Below, piece by piece: positions 11,761 to 22,455 of a stretch of 64,000 nt of DNA. A model generated the notes under the pieces. That model ran no database searches. It saw nothing but the letters and a program-made list of their open reading frames with translations, and was not told where the DNA came from. The stretch's first letter is position 1. Each line of letters begins with the position of its first letter. Source of the stretch: Dryococelus australis (lineage: Eukaryota > Arthropoda > Insecta > Phasmatodea > Phasmatidae); contig CM057009.1 in assembly GCA_029891345.1 (NCBI GenBank), positions 303,429,166 to 303,493,165 of the forward strand, in the 5' to 3' direction. Both the position numbers and the translations under genes were made by a program.

Positions 11761-12530
11761 GGTATCAACACGGTGGGCGATAGTATTGCTGGATTGACAT
11801 AATAAACATGCGATTTACTTGTGCAAAATTTACATTTGGTTACCTTGCTGTTACTATTCTAACTCCCTTTCATGCTTGCGAAATGAATAATACAATAACT
11901 TCCTTCACACTTGCCAAATGAATAATATAAGCAATGATGAAAACAAAAAAAAAGTGTGCATGTTATCTCCGCATGCTATTGTTGATGTCATGATTTCCTT
12001 GCAGTTAGACGTGTACAGGAGTTAATTTTAAATACTTTCTCATGTGATGCTCACTATACAATTTTTCCATGCGTCTGTTCATTATTACTAAGGGGATATT
12101 GTTGAAAATTATGTGATGTGCCAAAACTATGTTTGTTTACATTTTCCTCTTTTGGGTAGTGTCGCCATTTTGCTCTGCTTACATCACGGCGGGATACTTC
12201 ATGCGTTCTCTCTTAAAATTATTGCGGCATGCATTAAGTCTTCTAGTGTTCCATTTAACAACGGGATAAAAGCTGCTCTAAATTCAGGTCAAGCAGTTTC
12301 TGCAATGGTGACACACCCAATTGTTGACCTTCCAGAGTCAGACTGCTCTGGGCCTGTATGGAAGTGAAAACTCCTCGAAACCTGAATTGGAATGCATGTC
12401 AAAACTCCTTCCACTGAGGGCCATAGTGGTTGAGATATGTCCACCAAGAGCGTGCGTCTCAATGGTGTTTCTCCCCGACACAGATGGCCCATTCATCATG
12501 GCTTACCTGGTAAGGCGGGTACACAATCTG

Positions 12531-13424
12531 CTAGTAATGCAGCCCCAGATCTTCCTTTGGCATACCTCCAAACATGAGCAACATTTGAAATTGTGATGGT
12601 GTCTTGGCTATTGCCCGTCCTGGCAGATGTTGAGGTGGGTTGGCCTCTGTGGTTCCATTTCGGACTGCGTTTTCCATTCCCACAGTTTGCGGTGTCACTG
12701 ATATGTATGGATTTACAAGTGGGATATTTTGAAAAGGATGTTGGTAATTTGGCATAATTGTTGGATAGACTGGTGTAGGAAACATGTTTGGTAGTGGTGG
12801 GAATAATGGTGTAGGAGGTTGGTAGGTGTGCGGTGTGATTGTTGGTTAGGTTCGGGTGGCAAGAATTTGTTTGTACTTACCACGTGTGTGGCGGGAGTGA
12901 GCAGTGTCTCAGCTTCGTGCTTGGACCTGTAGGGAGGGGTCGAGATCCTGTATTCCATCGACTCATCGTCACTGCTGCTGATGCTACTGCTGCTGTTTGG
13001 AACTCTTGATGATCTCTGTTCTGGGGTGGGGGGGAAGGTATGTGGTTCCTTGGTGGACTTGATGCTCCTCCTGCTGTACCTTCCCCTGTGCCTCCAATGT
13101 GGTCTTCGCATAGTCCTATGGTCAGCTTCCCTATGGGCTAATCAGGCCCACAGTTGACCCCACTGACGCGATTTGTGCAATGTCCTCATAAGTCAGTGTC
13201 TCTACACTGGGTGCCGTGACACTCCAGACTGGCTCACTTCGTTTTGCAGCACCTGCAATATTAATGTCCGCTTCTGATGGGGATGGTGTAACCTCGTCCT
13301 CTTTCTCCTCTTCTTCCCCTGCCGCCCTTATGGGCATATGACTGCCGGGTGTTGCAGTGGAAAAAAGGCGCCAAAGAGCCCTCCCATCTGAAATTGAGCT
13401 TGCTTCTGATTCGCCATCCGGCAT
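12531..13424 (-). pseudogene. Frames downstream of Gypsy integrase (accessory or third-ORF region)
   Basis: Just 3' of the integrase C-terminus, and overlapping its end, a minus-strand frame starts at 13,424 (residues include GESEASSISDGRALWRLF, a run of Glu/Lys, then TLTYEDIAQIASVGSTVGLI), followed by a basic Ser-rich frame (12,713-13,111) and a Pro/Asn-rich frame (12,531-12,785). The position is that of a third ORF in some Gypsy elements, but I see no signal peptide, membrane segment or envelope motif, so I do not call it env. Frameshifts between the three parts suggest decay. Confidence 0.45.
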
Positions 13425-13433
13425 TCTTTCTGT

Positions 13434-14782
13434 TTACTCTTTGCCATTGGGCCCTTCTTCCTCCTCAGGAGTTTCGGCACTGGGTCCTTGTATGGTCAGG
13501 GGAAGGTGGCCGTGGTGTACGACCACCTTTCGCCTGCTGCTGACCTTTATGAGGTATGTTGTGTAGCCCAGCGCTTTGGCGACAACGTGTGTCTCACTCG
13601 AATTTGGGGGAAAATCCTGTGCAAAATTGCACTTTGCGCTTCTCAGGCGGTGCTCGCAGACATAAACCAGTTGTCCAGACCTGAGTTTCTTTGGTGGGCG
13701 GGTGGTTGCTGGTACCCATTGGCCAATGTACCTCTCCTGCAGTAAGCGTGCATTTTGCAAGTCCTGTTATCGATGCTGTCACCTACCTGCTGCACTTTCC
13801 AATGCTTCGTGGTTTGCTTGTCTGATTCTAAATTTTCCAGGAGGGGCAGCTCCCTTCTCTGGAGTATGGCGGCTGGTGACTGACCTGTTTCTGGGTTCAC
13901 CCTCCGTCTGATGGTGAATAATGCCACAGGCAGATGTTCAGCCCAACTTGCATGATTGTTTCCTACCCACAGGCACAACTTAGTCTTGAGATATTGGTTT
14001 CGTCTTTCAGTTGGGTTGGCTGGCAGGTGGTACACGACCGTTGTATAATGTTGTACTATCCACTTGGTACACAATTCCCTTCAATACTTTGCTGAGAATT
14101 GTGTACAATTGTCTGTAAAGCAGGGACATGGGTAGCCCCATCGGGAGTAGACTTTGGTCTCCAGTACATGGGCTATGTTGTGTACCCTTGCGCTGGAAAC
14201 TGGATATGCCTCTGTCCACCTTGAAAACGAATCACTTACCACAGGTATGAACCTCTTGCCATTGGGTGCGCATATATGGCCCCATCAAGTCCAGCAAGAT
14301 GGATTCGAATGGTTCCTGCAGCTTCCGTGGCTTTTGTTGCGTGACACCATCTGCTCTCCTACTCTTTCAATGGTTTAACTATACGCACCCCCTTTTGTAT
14401 TACCAGACATCTCTGGTGATGCCGGACCAGTGGAAATGGTTCCGTGCATTCCTTGTGGTTCGTGATACACCAGGATCGCCTGCAAATGGTACATTATGTG
14501 CATGATGTAGCACCTGTGATCGGGCACTTTTGGGCACCATGTTGCCTCAGGTCGATTCGGTCGTGTCTCGACATGTGCACTGTTCATGCGCCACCACTCC
14601 TGGTCACTTTGAATGATGGAGGTGACATGACATTGAGTATCTGTACACTGCATTTGTGCAGTCAGAATGCCTTCCTGCAAATCATCGATCCCTAATTCTG
14701 GTTCCTCAGGTATATTAATTTGCTGTATGCTGGGTTGCTGATGTTTAGTTTCTATCTGCTCGACTTGTTGAGGAGGCTGCAT
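13434..14782 (-). pseudogene. Ty3/Gypsy integrase remnant
   Basis: Minus-strand blocks in order: an N-terminal zinc-binding part (14,375-14,782, with CTDTQCHVTSI and a damaged HxH region), the core beginning DLMGPYMRT-like near 14,280, a core end with NPTERRNQYLKTKL and RRVNPETGQSPAAI (13,643-14,074), and a C-terminal SH3-like part (13,434-13,700, with LRSGQLVYV and RKVVVHHGHLPL). The usual catalytic DNG is not intact. Stops and frameshifts occur within the core. The element's gag lies directly upstream (14,854-16,040) with no reverse transcriptase or RNase H in between. Confidence 0.85.
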
Positions 14783-14853
14783 TACATGGGGGCTCTTTGC
14801 CCTGGGGTAGTGAGTGTTCAGCTTGCCTACCCTGATGGTCCGTTTCCCATTGG

Positions 14854-16040
14854 CTATTTGCTGTTGTCTTGTGGCTCATTGCGCTTTGGACACTGGTTGT
14901 GCCAATGCATTTTGCCTTCCCTTTTGCAGTAATGGCATGCAAATGGTGGTTCACGTGAGCCTCCTGCCATGCCCGAAGTCGCTACTGTCCGTGCAGCTCT
15001 CCTGGATTCGGGGTATGTTCTCAACCAGAACGTGTCTGTTCCTACTACATTGCTTGTTGCCGGTTGCACCTCTGTCTGCTCCGTCTACTTTGGGCCCCTT
15101 CTCCGATGTGAATGATAACCGTCGACCTCTCTTGACGCTGTGTTCTGTTCTCTGCTGGCCTGGTCCAGTAACGCTGCAGAGCACATAAAATCCCCTGTGC
15201 TACTGTGTATTAACGGTGTAATTGCTAGCCTGTTTTCCGCTCTTACAGTAGAAGCATCTACCTCGAGAATCTCATGCTCCCTCATGTGTGGATGGAAATT
15301 TTTTAATTTTCCCTATCTTTCTTGCTGCAAACGCCATCAGGGTTTCACCTTGTTTTGGTCTGTGCTTGCAGTGAAGAGTTAGTGTTGGCAAATCTACTTC
15401 GAAAGCTGTTGAGAAATTCCAGCCACCGATTACTTGCTTCGCCTGCCAATTGAGTCCCTATACAGTTTGGCCACATCTGTTGGCACATCCTGTATCTCTC
15501 TAAACGTGTTGTGCAGTCATTTAGAAGGCTTGCGGGTCCTCATTTGGTAGGCTTGAAAATGTTGGTAACTGCTGGAATCGTGCCAGAGTCGTACAGGCTT
15601 CTGCGGCTCTTGTAATGGCGGAAAATAATTCAGGATTATTGCTGTTTTGTTGCGGACATGTAAAACACCTAGGCTGTGACGTCTCCTTCGGCTGTGCTTC
15701 TTTTCTTCTGAGCAGGGGCGTCGAATGTGCCAGTGGGCTTTGGTACACACTGGCCAATTCTGAATGTTCCCATGCACAGTGATGCGCATTAGGCAATTCC
15801 GCCCCTACTATTGACTGTGCTTTTGTCTGTGGCGATGGGAATGTGCATTGCCCGCAGTGGAATATTTCGGCAACTTGATTGGCCAAATCTTGCCCGATCA
15901 GACATTGCCAGTGCGTTTTGCGTCCACACGTCTCACACCTCACGGTTTCCTGTAGCCCTGGTCTGCAAATATCTTGTTGACAATGTGTTTGTGTATGCTA
16001 ATTTTCTGTTTTAATTCCTTTGAAATTTGTTCCTGCCGGA
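14854..16040 (-). pseudogene. Ty3/Gypsy gag with N-terminal PHD-like zinc finger
   Basis: The N-terminal part (about 15,830-15,990) has Cys/His spacing of a PHD finger: two early cysteines (HCQQDIC), then RCETC, four residues, H, two residues, C, and a final CGQC. After a proline-rich linker comes the capsid-like region (15,521-15,300, with LPNEDPQAF, GTQLAGEASNRWLEF and, in a shifted frame, GETLMAFAARKIGK), then HEILEVDAST...RLAITPLI (15,085-15,290) and a damaged CCHC knuckle (CHYCKREGKMHWHNQC, about 14,910-14,960) where the expected first His is Lys. At least three frameshifts or stops. A related gag with the same layout lies on the plus strand at 22,456-23,420. Confidence 0.75.
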
Positions 16041-16226
16041 AAAGAATGTATTCACATGCCTCGTATAAAATGCATTATTACTGGTCAGTGGTTGCCTTTT
16101 CCATTCTGCTTAAGAATTCTGCGTCAAAGTTATGTGTACACTGCACACAAATCAATGTTCTGTTTCCCCTTCCTGCACACGTGCTCTGTTTTACACACTT
16201 GCGATCTTGCCAATGTGTTACTGTAT

Positions 16227-16604
16227 TTACTGTTGAATTAAAATTAATTGAGGTGGGTTACATTGGCAAATATATCCGCTAGACAAACCCTGTTGATTCT
16301 GGGTGGATTGCAGTTTGCCACAGTCGACACACAATAGTGTGGGTGTACTATCAGATGTACAATTCCAAGCTTTGCCCACTCGGGCTCTGTTTGCCTTTGT
16401 TATTCGGTCTTTGCTTAATTTTAATTTATGTGAATCTCTACACGGATATGTTATTTCTGCAAACGGGTTTCTACCTAACAAGGGTTGAACACACAGCAAA
16501 CATAATGGCTTAGCCTGGCATGTGCTCGTGCACCAATTCAAATTTTTCCAGTCTGTATCCCTGAATGCCACGTGTTTTGAAATGTGTGATTCATGGTCAA
16601 ACAT
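16227..16604 (-). CDS. Unrecognised Cys-rich frame upstream of gag
   Basis: A 125-residue open minus-strand frame with eleven cysteines, several in CxxC or CxC pairs (CLLC, CVDC, CQC). It lies 5' of the PHD-finger gag on the same strand and may be its lost N-terminal extension or an unrelated leader ORF; stops separate the two. The frame stays loosely open upstream to about 16,740. I do not recognise a family and see no signal peptide. Confidence 0.35.
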   Translation of the reverse strand: MFDHESHISKHVAFRDTDWKNLNWCTSTCQAKPLCLLCVQPLLGRNPFAEITYPCRDSHKLKLSKDRITKANRARVGKAWNCTSDSTPTLLCVDCGKLQSTQNQQGLSSGYICQCNPPQLILIQQ

Positions 16605-16759
16605 TGTGCTGAGTCGTAGCTGTCCCTTGGTTCAACACTTTGAGGGGGGAGGGGAGCTTTACAGTTTCTCCTGGCAACATGTTTCCTGGTGGTATCACGT
16701 TTTTCAGCTGCTCGCAGGTTGCATGTGTTATTTCCCCACACACTGCTTGCTTAAAACTT

Positions 16760-18290
16760 GTAAAATGGCTCTTCTAAATATTATTGAGAAATTTCTTGAA
16801 AAAATTAAAAAATTTAAAAGTGTTTCTAAAATGGCTCTGAATGTGTTGTAAAAGGCTCTTAATGATTGCCGCACAAAAGTTTTTAAACGTTAAAAAATAT
16901 TCCTGAAAACTGTTGCGAAAATTCTGTTTACTTTCCGAAAAAGTTTCGGAGAAAATTTTAAAATAATTTTAATTTGTTTTGAAAATTTTTACTGAACTGG
17001 CTGGCATTACTTGTTAATACTGCCATTAATTGCTTGTAGATGAGCCTGATGGGCTTATAATGCACACGTTTTTACTACTGGTTAAGTAACTCTTGATGAA
17101 TGACATGTGCATTTGTTTACAAAAGACCATCAAAGTTACATGGACACATCTGCTTTGCTGCTGGCATTTGATGTGCAGTGTTGAGTACATGTACAGTTTA
17201 ACATTCATACTATGCCCTTTTACAATTGCAGTGCTTAGTGGGTGTGTCTGACTTGGATTTGTTTTGGGTTACAGTGGTTCTCAGAAACTGTCACATGTTG
17301 CCACATCTAACCAGCATGTTTTATCAAACATTTAATTGTCAGCTGATGTTGCAAGGAAACCAAGCTCAGTGGGTTGTTTTGACTAATGCAAGCCCACACT
17401 ATACATCTGTTGATGTGTTGCAATTCCCACCTAGATAGCTGTACATCTGTTGATGTAACACATATGCACTCTACAGTGTAAACAAATCTGACAAGTTTTC
17501 AATAAATTCTACAAAGAACAGTATGGACAAATAATAGCAGAAAAAGCACTTGTTACTAATGATTACTTGAAATGTTAGTGATTTGAGCACCTGTTAATGC
17601 TGTTGACTGTATTTGACTGCGATGTTTAGTATTGTGAATGTGTTTTTTTTTAATTGGTGTTTGAAGGTCTCAGGTTACTCACCAATTGACAGCTGCTGTT
17701 CGTTGCGATGCACTTTCGTAGCACTTTTACCTTAGCCTGGTGACCACTTGTTGTGTTGAGCAGGCTACTGACATGTTGTTGATGCTTTGCTTGCACCTGG
17801 ATGTTCTTTACGCCCTAGTTGGGCAAGCCACATTGATGTGGCGCACCACAGGATGATGATGATGGTGATGCATGTCACACCTGGTAGCAGATGTAGAACA
17901 GGAACTGAAGATTTTGCCCGGCGCCACATTCGGTAGAGCGAACGATGATGATGGGGTCGTACAGCCCATGGCCTGTGGCGAACTCTGGATACGCTGTCAA
18001 TTTGAAGGAGAGTTTTAACAACCAATTAAATTATGCTTATTTGTCATATCAAACCCGTTGCTAACGGATGAAGTGGTCGGCTACTTTGCATAACAATACT
18101 ATCACTGATTTTACCCTGCTTAAGGGAGGCAGCCCTTGTAAAAACAAATCTTATTACACTGATAGTACACATAATAATGATTCTGCTATTGAGTGCAGTA
18201 CCTGATGTACTCAGGAGAGTAAATGCAATCAAACTCGTCTCTTCAATGTGTGACAGTTTGATTGCTGAAAGGGTACAACATAATGAATGT
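16760..18290. other. Spacer without recognisable gene
   Basis: AT-rich to mixed. A GC-richer patch at 17,700-18,000 contains, on the minus strand, TGGCGCCGGGCAAAATC (about 17,922-17,938), which resembles a primer-binding site, but no LTR end (CA) precedes it, so I do not call it. Confidence 0.4.
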
Positions 18291-18300
18291 CACAGAAAAT

Positions 18301-18355
18301 TAATGCTTCCCCTTTAGATGCGGACCCGGCACCCCGGACCTGCTGGTGGTCGGTG
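18301..18355 (-). CDS. Candidate host-gene exon (terminal), hypothetical
   Basis: On the minus strand a GC-rich segment follows a good acceptor (CCTTATTTTGCAG, AG at 18,356-18,357). Joined in phase to the exon at 18,563-18,650 it gives about 14 residues (HRPPAGPGCRVRI) and a stop near 18,315. The call rests only on splice-like signals and on frame agreement with the two exons upstream. Confidence 0.3.
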
Positions 18356-18562
18356 CTGCAAAATAAGGCGAGGACCTTAAGTAACGATTAAATGAAAAAC
18401 GCGTCCCGGTGTGTAAAGTCTTGGAATGTTACCTCAAGATGCAGAAATACCTCCCTTCAGCTATATAAAAAAGTTAAATGTTCCTGTACTAAGTCTTACT
18501 ATTGCGGTGAAAATATATGCATCCTAAATTGAAGAGCTGAGGGGAGTGTTGTGGGAGCTTAC

Positions 18563-18650
18563 CGTCTGTCCTGCCGGTTGTCCGAGTGCTGAAGTCTGAC
18601 TGACAAACATGGCAGCAGCCTCGCCGAAGCTTGGCGAGCCCGGCACCAAA
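18563..18650 (-). CDS. Candidate host-gene internal exon (88 nt)
   Basis: A GC-rich 88-nt segment in AT-rich DNA is bounded on the minus strand by an acceptor with a pyrimidine-rich lead (TGCATTTTTTCATGTTTGTAG) and a donor CAGACG|GTAAGC. In the open frame it encodes LVPGSPSFGEAAAMFVSQTS then ALGQPAGQT. The frame fits the neighbouring 27-nt candidate (two bases carried over) and the downstream candidate exon. I do not recognise the protein. It could also be a fragment of an unidentified repeat. Confidence 0.4.
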
Positions 18651-18750
18651 CTACAAACATGAAAAAATGCAACTGAACAACTTACATGATTAAAGAAGTT
18701 AACACTGTACATAATTATTACTAATGACTAAAAACATTATGATGGCATAC

Positions 18751-18777
18751 CTGCGAATGCCGGAGCCCCAGATATGA
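18751..18777 (-). CDS. Candidate 27-nt microexon
   Basis: On the minus strand ACATTTTTAG is followed by 27 GC-rich bases and then a donor CGCAG|GTATGC. In the frame used by the next candidate exon it reads HIWGSGIR. The length keeps phase (nine codons). Support is only splice-signal quality, composition and phase. Confidence 0.3.
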
Positions 18778-18789
18778 CTAAAAATGTGA

Positions 18790-20660
18790 TGTCATGAGTA
18801 TGTCACCACACTTGAAAGGTGATATTAAATGAATTGATGCATTAGGTGGCTGATTCTCGATGGATGAATGCATGTACACTTTTATAATTAATACATATAT
18901 ATCGACGTATGTCGTTCTGGCGAAAAATGGGAATAAGTGTATGCATTTCATTTCCTGTAATGACACACAAATTTCACTGAAAAGGAGCGGAGTTATGCCA
19001 TGTCGTGTGTGAGATTTGGTTAACTCTCTATGACAAACTGGGCAGCTTCCCTAGTTTACTATGGTGCAATAGTTGCTAAAAATGACTGTAATTACTCTAA
19101 TAAATGAATGCTGCTATGGAGCCGCTCGCCACTTTGCACTTTTGCTGAGAATATTATTCCGCATCTTTTGACACCTAATGGAGCCACGTCGCACTTCTCA
19201 TTCGGCCGCAAGGCACGTTGACTTCGCGCACATTGTAAAGTCTTGGGATAAAGCAGTGCCGGTAACCACAGTGTTCCCTCCAATGGCTGTTGTGTCTAAC
19301 AGTCGTGACTTCATGGGAAACGCCCATTCAGTCCACTTACCAATTTATTACGAGAGATTACAATTACTTATACCCATAATAAATTGGAAATAGGGTGACC
19401 CGCAGACCATGAGTTACAAGGTGCCAATAAAAGTGTAAACACCGTTCTTGTCGACCTGTACTGATCAGGACACCGACCTAATGACGATCGGTCGAGTGTT
19501 GCTATAGGGTTGATGCGTCTGTGATGGTATTAGCAAGCACAATAGATATGTGGATGTCTGGAATACGTCAAAACCTTATATTAAAGTCTTAGAATACAAA
19601 GAATATTGACCTGATCCAATAATATGGTTGACATAAATATTATGGAGTTGTTTTGTTTATAATTCATAATAAGTTTCAAAATAATTGATTGTCTTTCTGT
19701 GCAAAACTGAAATATACGCATGAGACAGAACAATAGGATACAGTTATTTGTATAAAATCGTTAACGAATTAAGTTGCCACAGTAACTAGTACTTAAAAAG
19801 TACCGTATACTTAACCAAAACTTTGACAGAAAATGGGATAACTGGAACTGAATTTCGCAGTTTTATCGATTCGTAAAAGTAGAATCCGAGTCACAGACTC
19901 ACACAAAAACAACAGGAAATGAGCAAATTAGGAAGCATGGGTTACCAAGGCGATACAGTGGGTGTGGACGTACACTAGCTGACTGGGCCACAACTGCAGA
20001 GGGGGGTGTGTAGTGTCCGGTGTCCGCTGCTAGGGATAGCAGCATTGGCACTCTCTCGCATCCTGCAGTTCTCTCTCCTTATCCTCCCTCGTTTCTCCTT
20101 CGCAGCGGCACATGGTGCACTTTCTCATCCCACTGGAGAATTCACCAGGGAGGGGAAGGTCGCAACCTTGAAGAAGCTAGACCAGTGTTTTTCCTGTTAC
20201 CTCAATTGTGCATGTTCGCAAAGTAAACTGGGTGGTGGGGAGGTGTTCTGCCCATGATGTGTGGCCATTCTCCATGTGTAAGCATAGTTGCATCTTGAAA
20301 TTTTGCTACTCCTTTCTGTGGAATTGACCGTGGGTGGTAGACAGCTGTAGTATGGTGTTGTACACCCCAGTACGTACAGAACTCCCACCAAACACGTCCT
20401 AAAAACTTTGTGCCATTGACACTTAACGCAGTCCGTGGATAACCCCAGTGGGTGATAAACTTGTTTTCTAAAGTCTTTTCTATTCCCCTAGACCGTGCGC
20501 TTGAAATGGCTTAGGCCTCCACCCAACTTGAAAATAAATTGGTTACCACTAAACTGAATCATTACCCATTGTGTGTTCAGGGATAGGACACCATTATGTC
20601 TATCACAACAGTTTCTAACAGTTTCTTTGGTCCACATGGCTGTTGTTGCTGGCTGTCACT
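18790..20660. other. Spacer without recognisable gene
   Basis: Mixed composition. GC-rich patches at 19,110-19,330 and 19,980-20,250 have short open frames without family resemblance. They could hold exons or the upstream part of the LTR that becomes recognisable at 20,667, but nothing is decisive. Confidence 0.4.
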
Positions 20661-20666
20661 GATGTG

Positions 20667-21972
20667 GCTCCTTGTTATGTTCACACATATGTTAATGTAT
20701 ATACATTTGTTTAATTAATTAGGATTTATTGTAGGAAATTAATTATTCCATTAGATAAATTTTTCCAGGCTTGCCTTCGCCTGTTGATTGAGAACAAGAT
20801 AATTTACCAAGCTTTGATATTTTTTTACCTAGCTTTTAGAAAGCATTTAATTAGCTGGGTCTTGCTACTGTGTGATTTTAAACATAATGAAATTTTATAT
20901 TACAAACTTAACCTATTGTGTGTCACTCACCGTAATTTTAATTTTAGTACCTGTGCCATTTTATTGCTTTATTAATTAAGTGTTTTGTATTCATTCAGTG
21001 AGCAGTTAATTCTAACTAACTTCGCATCTTTATCTGGCAGTGTAGTGTGCTGTTTCCCTCAGGAGGCAGGGCCTGATAAAGGACCTAACACCTGAGATTC
21101 CAGTGCGCCCACCATCGATACAAGGCACAAGGTTTAGTTACCTGGGTTGCCCTGGTGGACAGCAGGGCCACAGGAGTGACTGCAGATTTCGCCCCACCCA
21201 TGACTGCTCATACAAAACCTATGTTGACAGACTTATATTATATTTTGTTATCTTTCACTACTCAATGCTCAAACAGCACGGTGGTACTGGAAGTCGTCAG
21301 AGGTGATGTGAGAGGTGCGCCTAAATGCAACAAGTATTATTAAATCAGATAATTAATGACTCATACCCTAGTACACTGGTCACTAGTGAATCCGAGAACA
21401 GGACGATTGATTACAATATCATATAACCCCCTAACAATGAAACCCCGTTAAAACACTTGTTAGGTTGGTGTGAACTTGATGAAGAATCCGACTATGAAAA
21501 AACCCCAGTACAGCCAATCCTTATACAGACATCAAATTCGAATACCGACACACAGAGACACTCCAGCTGATCAACCATTGTGAGACTAAACTCTGGCAGG
21601 ATACTTCAAGTTCGACACCCAAGAACAGAAGTACTCCCAAACTTTTGCTCCCTTATTTTGGCTTACAGAAGGACGATCAGGGTTCAAATCCCTACCAAGC
21701 AACGAGGCCGAGACACATTTTTGTTGTCAGTGTAAGTCAGATCGCCCACCTCCACAATCACTTATATCTTGTATCCAATTGAGCTCGACCACCTTTATTG
21801 GGACAGCTGGCGTCCCGATTTTTGATGTCCCGTGTGGTACGGAGAGTAAGGCTTCCTGGAAGGGATAGCTTAATGCTCCAAATTACTCTGGGATTTTGCT
21901 TCCCTCCACCTTGTATGATCCAAGAGGGCAGTCAGTGCCCTAACCACTTAACCACAAAGAGGAGCACGCATC
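20667..21972 (+). repeat. 5' LTR of a plus-strand Gypsy element
   Basis: This 1.3-kb stretch matches 30,907-32,272 along its whole length, with shared blocks such as ACATTTGTTTAATTAATTAG, TTTTCCAGGCTTGC, CCTGAGATTCCAGTGC, ACTAAACTCTGGCAGG and AAGAGGGCAGTCAG. It ends CA at 21,971-21,972, two bases before a primer-binding site, which proves a 5' LTR end. The true start may lie upstream; the two copies diverge before 20,667. Near the end, the minus strand contains a tRNA-like arm (21,910-21,955). Confidence 0.75.
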
Positions 21973-21974
21973 AA

Positions 21975-21992
21975 GTGGCGCCCAATGTGGGG
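21975..21992 (+). promoter_or_regulatory. Primer-binding site
   Basis: TGGCGCCCAATGTGGGGC, two bases after the LTR end. The same class of site as at 6948-6966. It sets the element on the plus strand, with gag 460 bp downstream. Confidence 0.75.
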
Positions 21993-22093
21993 CCTTATAC
22001 TCTATATAGCTAAGCCTTGGAAGTTGATCCAAGATAGGCACCCCCTCCCCTCCCTCGTTCTTTAGTCACCCACATTGGTCGTATTTGACCACA

Positions 22094-22118
22094 TGTCAAG
22101 TGGTGCCCAATGTAGGGC
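22094..22118 (+). repeat. Second copy of the primer-binding-site region
   Basis: TCAAGTGGTGCCCAATGTAGGGC repeats the LTR end and primer site of 21,970-21,992 with a few changes. The following ~60 bp (TAGCT..AGCC/GAC-TTG-GAG..) also match the sequence after the first copy, so a unit of about 125 bp seems to have been duplicated in tandem. Confidence 0.65.
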
Positions 22119-22455
22119 ATAAATAGCTCTACGTAGCTGAGACTTGAGAGCTGGGACAGAGGCCAGTCACCCTTTCCCCTTGTGTTGTTACACGTGAAGC
22201 GCACATCTGTTCTACCACTCCTCGCAGGGGAGATAAGTGTGTTCCCACGACTTTGGGGAGTTGTAAACATCCTATAGCTACCACTTGTTATATTCAACGA
22301 TGTCAGACTCTGAAGCAAGTCTGACAGACTTATGCCCTGCAGTAGTCGATTCAAACACAGCTGGGACAAACAACAGGCCTTGCCCCCTCTCTGAATGCAT
22401 AGGCACTGGTTTGAATCTCATTATGTTTAGCTACTGCCAAAATGAATTCTATTAA

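Noticed and set aside
12531..13424. Envelope gene of an errantivirus-like Gypsy element
   Set aside because: Position fits a third ORF, but there is no signal peptide, furin-like site or membrane anchor.
17922..17938. TGGCGCCGGGCAAAATC on the minus strand as a primer-binding site
   Set aside because: No LTR end precedes it and no matching LTR copy was seen.
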